18,970 nucleotides of DNA, from assembly GCA_027036755.1 (NCBI GenBank), contig JALWDV010000003.1, forward strand, positions 1 to 18,970. Direction: 5' to 3'. A program made the position numbers and the translations under genes. Origin of the DNA: Anaerolineae bacterium. GTDB taxonomy: Bacteria; Chloroflexota; Anaerolineae; J102. This document shows positions 1 through 5,465 of the stretch, piece after piece. The notes beneath the pieces are model-generated. The model saw only the letters and a list, made by a program, of their open reading frames with translations. It ran no database searches and had not been told where the DNA came from. Positions within the stretch are counted from its first letter, which is position 1. Each line of letters opens with the position of its first letter.

Positions 1-70
1 GATACTCGCTGCGCTCGTGTTCGGGGGAGGGAGATGTCCATCTGCTATACGAATTGGCAAACCAGGGGAT

Positions 71-107
71 CCTCCCCCTGCAAGGCGTTAGCCGAAGCGG
101 GGGGAGG
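71..107. repeat. Intergenic GC-rich hairpin
   Basis: Arms CCTCCCCC (71-78) and GGGGGAGG (100-107) are exact reverse complements and enclose a 21-nt loop. More G-runs follow up to about 119. This lies in the leader before the amidase gene. There is no T-run, so it is not an obvious intrinsic terminator. It looks like a dispersed intergenic repeat, but copy number cannot be judged from one window. The rest of 1-163 holds nothing else recognisable. Confidence 0.4.
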
Positions 108-163
108 CTGGGAGGGGGACTTGTCGCCAGGCCAAATTCGAAATTGCCCACATCTGACTCATC

Positions 164-1744
164 ATGCCCGACATCACGCCCGAGGACATCCTACACGCAG
201 AGAAGCTCATCGGCCTGGAGATGACCGACGATGAGCGGGAATTGATGCTGGCCGGGTTGCAGGCGCTGCGCCAGGATTACGAAGCCATGCGCGCGGTCTC
301 CCTGCCCAACGACGTCATCCCCGCCATCCGCTTCGATCCGACCATTGCCGGTGCGCCCGAGCCGCCTGTTTACCCGCCCGCGCCCGAGACCGACGCTCCG
401 CCTCTGAGCCCACCCGCCAACGCTGACGATCTGGCCTTCTGGCCCGTGAGCGACCTGGCCCGTTGGCTGCGGCGGGGCGAAATCACATCGGTGGCGTTGA
501 CCGAACTGTATCTCGACCGGCTCAAGCGCTACGATCCGCAACTGCATTGCGTCATCACCCTGACCGAGGAGCGGGCGCTGGCCCAGGCCCGCCGCGCGGA
601 TGAGGAGCTACGCTCGGGCGTGGACCGCGGTCCGCTGCACGGCATCCCCTGGGGGAGCAAAGACCTGCTGGCCGTGCGCGGCTATCCCACCACCTGGGGC
701 GCGACGCCCTACCGGGAGCAAGTCATCGACCAGGATGCGACGGTGGTGCAGCGGCTGGACGCGGCCGGCGCGGTGCTGATCGCCAAGCTGAGCATGGGTG
801 CGCTGGCCTGGGGCGATGTGTGGTTCGGGGGGCAGACCCGCACGCCCTGGAACCCGGAGGTGGGGTCCAGCGGCTCCTCCGCGGGCTCGGGCGCGGCCAC
901 GGCCGCGGGCCTGGCGGGCTTCAGCATCGGCACCGAGACCTACGGCTCCATCATCTCGCCCAGCAACCGCAACGGCGTGACGGGCCTGCGCCCGACCTTT
1001 GGCCGCGTCAGCCGCCACGGGACCATGGCGCTAAGCTGGACCATGGACAAGATCGGGCCGCTATGCCGCTCGGCCGAGGATTGCGCCCTGGTCTTCGCGG
1101 CCATCCACGGCCCGGACGCGCACGACCCCACCACCGTCGAGAGCCCCTTCCCCTGGCCGCCCGACATCGACCTGAGCCAGGTGCGGCTGGGCTATCTGGC
1201 CGAGGATTTCGCGGGCGAATATCGGGAGAAAGCCAACGACGCCCGGGCGTTGCAGGTCTTTCGGGAGATGGGCGTCGAACTGATCCCCATCACCCTGCCC
1301 GACCAGCCCATCGACGCGCTCAAGCTCATCCTCTTCGTCGAGGCGGCCGCGGCCTTCGATGAGCTCACCCGCAGCAATCAGGATGATCTGCTGGTGCGGC
1401 AGACGGCGGACGCCTGGCCCAATTTCTTCCGCATGGCCCGCTTCATCCCCGCGGTGGCATACATCCAGGCCAACCGCATCCGCATGCGGCTGATGGCGGC
1501 GATGCACGATCTTTTCTCGCAGGTGGATGCGTACATTGGGCCGTCGATGGCGGGCGACAACCTGCTGCTGACCAATCTCACCGGGCATCCGGCTCTGGCG
1601 CTGCCCACGGGCCTGGGCGAAGATGGCCTGCCCACCACCATCACCCTGACCGGCCGGCTGTACGACGAGGCCGCGATTTTGGCTCTGGGCCGGGCGTTCC
1701 AGCAAGAGACTGATTATCATCGGGCCCGGCCGCCGCTTTTCTGA
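164..1744 (+). CDS. Amidase signature family hydrolase (GatA-like)
   Basis: This 526-residue protein belongs to the amidase signature family, Ser-cisSer-Lys amide hydrolases that include GatA. The likely catalytic Lys is K166 in GIPWGSKD, the cis-Ser is S238 in SGSSAGSG, and the nucleophile is S262 in GTETYGSIISP. The 24-residue spacing between the two serines equals that of fatty acid amide hydrolase. The first ~90 residues form a helical, then Pro-rich leader seen in a subgroup of stand-alone amidases. No signal peptide is visible, so it is probably cytoplasmic. GatB and GatC are absent nearby, so a role in tRNA-dependent amidation is unlikely; the substrate is unknown. The ATG at 164 is chosen because the N-terminal helix starts there, although no good Shine-Dalgarno precedes it. 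The gene seems to be transcribed separately from the fdh operon, whose promoter candidate lies downstream. Confidence 0.9.
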   Translation: MPDITPEDILHAEKLIGLEMTDDERELMLAGLQALRQDYEAMRAVSLPNDVIPAIRFDPTIAGAPEPPVYPPAPETDAPPLSPPANADDLAFWPVSDLARWLRRGEITSVALTELYLDRLKRYDPQLHCVITLTEERALAQARRADEELRSGVDRGPLHGIPWGSKDLLAVRGYPTTWGATPYREQVIDQDATVVQRLDAAGAVLIAKLSMGALAWGDVWFGGQTRTPWNPEVGSSGSSAGSGAATAAGLAGFSIGTETYGSIISPSNRNGVTGLRPTFGRVSRHGTMALSWTMDKIGPLCRSAEDCALVFAAIHGPDAHDPTTVESPFPWPPDIDLSQVRLGYLAEDFAGEYREKANDARALQVFREMGVELIPITLPDQPIDALKLILFVEAAAAFDELTRSNQDDLLVRQTADAWPNFFRMARFIPAVAYIQANRIRMRLMAAMHDLFSQVDAYIGPSMAGDNLLLTNLTGHPALALPTGLGEDGLPTTITLTGRLYDEAAILALGRAFQQETDYHRARPPLF

Positions 1745-1759
1745 GCCGGGCGCATTTCC

Positions 1760-1801
1760 TGTTTGTCGATAATCCGCGGAGAAATGGGGGGACGACAAAC
1801 A
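1760..1801. repeat. 9-bp inverted repeat after the amidase gene
   Basis: TGTTTGTCG (1760-1768) and CGACAAACA (1793-1801) are perfect inverted copies with a 24-nt spacer. A further CGACAAA follows at 1804-1810. It could be a weak terminator for the amidase transcript, or an operator for the promoter just downstream. There is no T-run to support termination. Confidence 0.35.
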
Positions 1802-1822
1802 CTCGACAAATGATTATCATCA

Positions 1823-1852
1823 TTGTTCAACCTCGCCGGTTGGATGTATAAT
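1823..1852 (+). promoter_or_regulatory. Candidate sigma70-type promoter for the fdh operon
   Basis: TTGTTC (1823-1828) is followed after 18 nt by a consensus TATAAT (1847-1852). It is the best promoter-like pair upstream of the nuoE-like gene and would give a leader of about 280 nt. That leader contains a small TTTGCG/CGCAAA hairpin (about 1874-1889) and the MITE-like element. This is a prediction from motif matching only. Confidence 0.5.
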
Positions 1853-1904
1853 CACGCAGTCTGTTCGCGTTGGTTTGCGACAGCGCAAATCATCCAATTC
1901 ATTT

Positions 1905-2116
1905 GGGTGTGTCCAAAATGAGTTGGAAAGTTAAAATAATTCATTCATTGGCGGGGCGCTTCGCGCCCGCCGCCAGCGCCGGGGGATGAAGTCCTCCGGC
2001 TAGAAACAGCGCCCCTGCGGGGCTAGAGCCGGATTTATCCGGCGCTGTTGTGTAGCCTGGCGACTTCATCGCCGGGCGGACGTGGCAAACGCTTCCAACC
2101 GAAATTGGACACACCC
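1905..2116. mobile_element. MITE-like element, 212 bp, with 9-bp target duplication
   Basis: The terminal inverted repeats start GGGTGTGTCCAA (1905-1916) and end TTGGACACACCC (2105-2116). Over 24 bp they match at 20 positions. Directly outside lie identical 9-mers AATTCATTT (1896-1904 and 2117-2125), which is what a transposase-made target duplication looks like. The interior has no ORF. It folds into a nested palindrome: GATGAAGTC (1985-1993) with GACTTCATC (2062-2070), GGCTA (1998-2002) with TAGCC (2053-2057), and ACAGCGCC (2006-2013) with GGCGCTGT (2041-2048), with two inner hairpins. It is non-autonomous and must have been moved in trans. It sits between the promoter candidate and the nuoE ribosome binding site. 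The transposase family is not identifiable from this sequence. Confidence 0.72.
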
Positions 2117-2140
2117 AATTCATTTTCAGGAGTCTGTTTC

Positions 2141-2647
2141 ATGGCAGTTGCCCTCGATGACGCCATCGATCTCTCCCTGATGGAGGGAATTCTCACCGAA
2201 TACCAGGGCCAACCCCACGCCCTCATCCCTGTCCTGCAAAAAACGCAGGAAATCTATGGGTGGCTGCCGCCCCAGGCGCTGGCGCAAATCGCCCGAGCAC
2301 TGGGGCTTTCCACCAGCAAAGTTTATGGCGTCGCCACCTTCTACGCCCAGTTTTATCTAAAAAAACGGGGTAAGCATGTGCTCAAATTGTGCGATGGCAC
2401 CGCCTGTCATGTCAAGGGCGCGCCCATCCTGGCCACCGCGGTGGCGGAAGAATATCATATTCATGTGGGAGAGACCACCGAAGATGGCGAACTGACTGTG
2501 GAGCTCGTCTATTGCATCGGGTCGTGCGCCCTGGCCCCGGTGGCCATTTTGGATGATGAAGTCATGGGCAGGGTGAAACAGGATAAGTTGCTGCGCACGT
2601 TGAAACGCAAAGCGCCGCCCGCGGCCAAACAGGAATCTGGGAGTTGA
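2141..2647 (+). CDS. NuoE/HydC-like [2Fe-2S] subunit of formate dehydrogenase
   Basis: This 168-residue protein is of the 24-kDa complex I subunit family (NuoE, HydC, HndA). A helical N-terminal part is followed by a thioredoxin-like [2Fe-2S] domain. The four ligands are C84 and C89 (CDGTAC) and C125 and C129 (CIGSC), the canonical C-x4-C...C-x3-C pattern. It passes electrons to or from the flavin subunit encoded next. ATG 2141 is chosen because AGGAG (2128-2132) precedes it at 8 nt and the family alignment starts there; upstream in-frame codons lie inside the MITE-like element. It is followed closely by the diaphorase gene. The absence of other Nuo subunits and the presence of FdhA argue for a soluble formate dehydrogenase rather than complex I. 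Confidence 0.93.
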   Translation: MAVALDDAIDLSLMEGILTEYQGQPHALIPVLQKTQEIYGWLPPQALAQIARALGLSTSKVYGVATFYAQFYLKKRGKHVLKLCDGTACHVKGAPILATAVAEEYHIHVGETTEDGELTVELVYCIGSCALAPVAILDDEVMGRVKQDKLLRTLKRKAPPAAKQESGS

Positions 2648-2649
2648 TT

Positions 2650-4587
2650 ATGCAGACAAAGACGCTAACCCTTGACGAAAAACGCACCCAGGCCCAAACC
2701 GCCTGGCAGGCCAAGCAGCAGGCCCCGGTCTATATCACCATTGGCATGGGCACTTGCGGCCTGGCCGCGGGCGCTGGCGAAACCGCAGAAGCCATTCGTC
2801 AGGAGCTGGAAGCCCGGGGCATCGATGCGGTGGTGAGTCAGGTGGGCTGCGTGGGCATGTGCTCCTACGAACCCATGGTGGAGATTCAGGCTGGCGGGCG
2901 GGAACGCATCAACTACGGTTATGTGACCCGACGCAACGTCAAGGAAATCTTCCGCCACTATTTCGACGGCGGCAAGCTGAAGAAGGCGACCATTGTGGGC
3001 CAGGCCATTCCCACGGTCACCACCTCCCACGGCCACGAACTTCACTCCCTCAGCTTTGTCGTGCCGGGCAGCCAGGAGCGCATCCCTTTCCAGGCCAAAC
3101 AACAGCGCATCGTCCTTTCCAATTGCGGGCTTATCGATCCTGAATCCATCGAGGATTATCTGGCGGTGGATGGCTATTCGGCCGTGGAGATGGCCCTGAC
3201 GCAGATGACGCCCGAGGAGGTCATCCAGGAGATCATCGATTCGGGATTGAGAGGCCGCGGAGGAGGCGGTTTTCCCACCGGCCTCAAGTGGAAATTCGCC
3301 CGGCAGACGCCCAAGCATCCCAAATACGTCATCTGCAACGCTGATGAGGGCGATCCGGGCGCGTTCATGGATCGCTCGGTGCTGGAGGGCGACCCGCACT
3401 CCGTCATCGAGGGCATGATCCTCGCGGCCTACGCCATCGGCGCGGAGCAAGGTTACATCTACGTGCGGGCCGAGTACCCGCTGGCCATTCGCCGTCTGCG
3501 CATCGCCATGGAGCAAGCGCAAGAGCTGGGATTGCTGGGAGATGACATCCTCGGCTCCGGTTTCAATTTCCGTCTGGCCATCTATGAAGGCGCCGGTGCG
3601 TTTGTGTGCGGCGAAGAGACTGCGCTGATGAATTCCATCATGGGCCAGCGAGGGCAACCCTGGCCCCGGCCCCCTTACCCTGCGGTCTCGGGCCTGTGGG
3701 ATAAACCCAGCAATATCAACAACGTCAAAAGCTACGCCTACACCCCTCGCATCCTGCGCATGGGAGCAGACTGGTTCCGCTCCATCGGCACGGAGAACAG
3801 CCCCGGCACCGCGGTCTTCGCCCTGACCGGGCAGGTGCAGCGCACGGGCCTCATCGAAGTGCCCATGGGCATCACCCTGCGCGAGATTATCGAGGATGTA
3901 GGAGGCGGCGTCGGCGAGGGCAAGCAATTCAAGGCGGTGCAGACGGGCGGCCCTCTGGGCGGCGCGCTGCCCGAAGCTTATCTGGACACCGCCGTGGACT
4001 TCGATTCGCTGCGGGCTGCAGGCGCGGTCATGGGCTCGGGCGGCATGATTGTGGCGGATGAGAGCACCTGCATGGTGGAATTCGCCAAATACTTCATGCA
4101 ATTCGTGGTGGATGAAAGCTGCGGCAAATGCCCGCCCTGCCGCATCGGCAGCACCCGGATGCTGGAAATTCTGGAGCGCATCACCGAAGGCAGGGGAGAA
4201 CTGAGCGATCTGGATGAGCTGCGGCGCCTATCCGCGGGCATGCAGGCGGGCTCGCTGTGTGCATTGGGGCAACTGGCCCCCTCGCCCGTCCTCTCCCTCC
4301 TCCGCCATTTCGAGGATGAATTCCGGGCGCATATCGAGGAGAAGAAATGCCCGGCCCGCACCTGCGAGGCCATGATCAACTACGAGATCATCGCCGAGGA
4401 CTGCGTGGGTTGCGTCGTTTGCGCCCGCAACTGCCCGGTCAACGCCATCAGCGGCGAAAAAAACAAGCCCCACGTCATCGATCCCGAAACCTGCATCCGC
4501 TGCGGCATGTGTTACGAAGTCTGCAACTTCGATTCTATCGTCATCACCACCCCGCGGGTGGATTTCAAACTCACAACGCCGGTATAA
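2650..4587 (+). CDS. NuoF/HydB-like NAD(P)H and FMN-binding diaphorase subunit
   Basis: This 645-residue flavoprotein has the layout of HydB/HndC-type subunits. It starts with an N-terminal thioredoxin-like domain with C36, C67 and C71 (about 25-110). A NuoF core follows, with the Gly-rich GLRGRGGGGFPTG (199-211) and CNADEGDPGAF for FMN and NADH. Next come an SLBB region and a [4Fe-4S] site made by C491, C494, C497 and C537. The C-terminus has two [4Fe-4S] ferredoxin motifs (C585-C595 and C615-C625). A CPARTC pair (C567, C572) precedes them. It should exchange electrons between NAD(P)H, its clusters and FdhA. The added ferredoxin domains are typical of electron-bifurcating HydABC relatives, but bifurcation is not proven by sequence. 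ATG 2650 follows GGGAG (2639-2643) just after the nuoE stop; a TTG at 2644 is a less likely start. Confidence 0.93.
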   Translation: MQTKTLTLDEKRTQAQTAWQAKQQAPVYITIGMGTCGLAAGAGETAEAIRQELEARGIDAVVSQVGCVGMCSYEPMVEIQAGGRERINYGYVTRRNVKEIFRHYFDGGKLKKATIVGQAIPTVTTSHGHELHSLSFVVPGSQERIPFQAKQQRIVLSNCGLIDPESIEDYLAVDGYSAVEMALTQMTPEEVIQEIIDSGLRGRGGGGFPTGLKWKFARQTPKHPKYVICNADEGDPGAFMDRSVLEGDPHSVIEGMILAAYAIGAEQGYIYVRAEYPLAIRRLRIAMEQAQELGLLGDDILGSGFNFRLAIYEGAGAFVCGEETALMNSIMGQRGQPWPRPPYPAVSGLWDKPSNINNVKSYAYTPRILRMGADWFRSIGTENSPGTAVFALTGQVQRTGLIEVPMGITLREIIEDVGGGVGEGKQFKAVQTGGPLGGALPEAYLDTAVDFDSLRAAGAVMGSGGMIVADESTCMVEFAKYFMQFVVDESCGKCPPCRIGSTRMLEILERITEGRGELSDLDELRRLSAGMQAGSLCALGQLAPSPVLSLLRHFEDEFRAHIEEKKCPARTCEAMINYEIIAEDCVGCVVCARNCPVNAISGEKNKPHVIDPETCIRCGMCYEVCNFDSIVITTPRVDFKLTTPV

Positions 4588-4650
4588 AGGCAGGATGATC
4601 CAATGACCATTCATCGCGCCATTAGTGTGTGCTGTGGCATGACGGCCGGC

Positions 4651-4679
4651 TTGCATGTCGACGGGCCTCATGATATATT
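4651..4679 (+). promoter_or_regulatory. Candidate promoter of the toxin-antitoxin-like pair
   Basis: TTGCAT (4651-4656) and TATATT (4674-4679) are separated by 17 nt and lie about 50 nt upstream of the antitoxin-like ATG. This suggests the inserted pair has its own transcription inside the fdh operon, and it may also feed fdhA downstream. This is motif matching only. Confidence 0.45.
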
Positions 4680-4729
4680 CACGTACGAAACATGCAAACT
4701 GTACAGTCCAAGCATCCAGGAGGCAATTG

Positions 4730-5167
4730 ATGCCACAAACAATTGGAATCACTAAAGCTCGTCAGAACTTCCCCGAACTTGTTAACCGGGTTGCCTTCGG
4801 CAACGAACGATTCATTGTTGAACGTCGGGGAAAGCCCTTGGCTACTTTGATAAATGCTGAAGAATATCAACAGATCATGGATATTTTGTCCAATGAGGGC
4901 ATCAATGACCACATTCACGAAATACCCGTGCGTATCCAGTATGACGGCAAACAGTACTTTGTCAGCGATGACATCATTGATCTATATGGCGTAGGAAAGA
5001 CTGTGAACGAGGCCCGTGAAGACTACTGGATCGCCGTCCAGGAAGCCTATGCAGACCTGTCAGCACATGCCGATCGATTAGCTCCTCATCTGGAAAAGCA
5101 ACTCGAATACCTACGTCAAATATTCACCGACGAAAAACAGACATCCAAACACAATGAAAACGCGTAA
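4730..5167 (+). CDS. Antitoxin-like protein: Phd/YefM-type N-terminus with HicB-like C-terminus
   Basis: This is a 145-residue protein. Residues 1-55 resemble the Phd/YefM antitoxin DNA-binding domain: ITKARQNFPELVNRV, then FIVERRGKPLATLINAEEY. Residues about 65-110 (IPVRIQYDG, then GKTVNEAREDYWIAV) resemble the HicB fold, in which a G-x-T-x-x-EA segment follows a small beta sheet. A charged helical tail ends the protein. The start at ATG 4730 is well supported by AGGAGG (4718-4723) at 6 nt. The stop overlaps the next gene by 14 nt, as is usual for antitoxin-toxin pairs. It would be expected to bind its own promoter and neutralise the partner. Base composition is visibly less GC-rich than the flanking fdh genes, which suggests recent arrival. 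The Phd part is fairly sure; the HicB-like part is tentative. Confidence 0.75.
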   Translation: MPQTIGITKARQNFPELVNRVAFGNERFIVERRGKPLATLINAEEYQQIMDILSNEGINDHIHEIPVRIQYDGKQYFVSDDIIDLYGVGKTVNEAREDYWIAVQEAYADLSAHADRLAPHLEKQLEYLRQIFTDEKQTSKHNENA

Positions 5168-5432
5168 CGTAGATCGCGCATTGGTGCAGAAATTTGGCTT
5201 TGAAAAAACCGAAACGCATCACCATGTATATCGGCTTTGGATCGATGGGCGGTTAGTCGCTAGAACGTTCATTTCCCATAGCGAACGAGAGTTGAGCCGA
5301 TTTCATGTCAGCAATATGGCCAAGCAAATGAAGTTGAGCAAAGCCCAGTTTATAGATGCAGTCGAATGTTCATTAACCCAGGAAGCGTATTATCAACTGT
5401 TGCGGAAACGGATGTCGGAAGAAAAGTCGTAA
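5154..5432 (+). CDS. HicA-like small protein, putative toxin
   Basis: This 92-residue basic protein is encoded directly after, and overlapping, the antitoxin-like gene. It reads VDRALVQKFGFEKTETHHH, a beta-rich VYRLWIDGRLVARTFISHS, then a helical MAKQMKLSKAQFIDAV. This order, a short helix followed by a KFGF-type loop, His residues and an ISHS segment, recalls the small dsRNA-binding-like fold of HicA/YcfA mRNA interferases. Similarity is by pattern only and the catalytic His is uncertain (H23, H24 or H42). The partner gene and 14-nt overlap support a toxin role. It ends 33 nt before fdhA. It may instead be an uncharacterised small DNA/RNA-binding protein. Confidence 0.6.
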   Translation: MKTRNVDRALVQKFGFEKTETHHHVYRLWIDGRLVARTFISHSERELSRFHVSNMAKQMKLSKAQFIDAVECSLTQEAYYQLLRKRMSEEKS

Positions 5433-5465
5433 AGAGGCTACGTCCATCCATTCGCGGAGAAAAAT

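Noticed and set aside
2048..2140. N-terminal extension of the NuoE-like protein
   Set aside because: Those codons lie largely inside the MITE-like element; a good Shine-Dalgarno precedes ATG 2141.
4603..4755. A 50-codon reading frame after the diaphorase gene, starting ATGACCAT like fdhA
   Set aside because: It could be a leftover fdhA start, similar to the hsdM case, but only the first 8 nt match well and the frame overlaps the antitoxin start; too weak to call.
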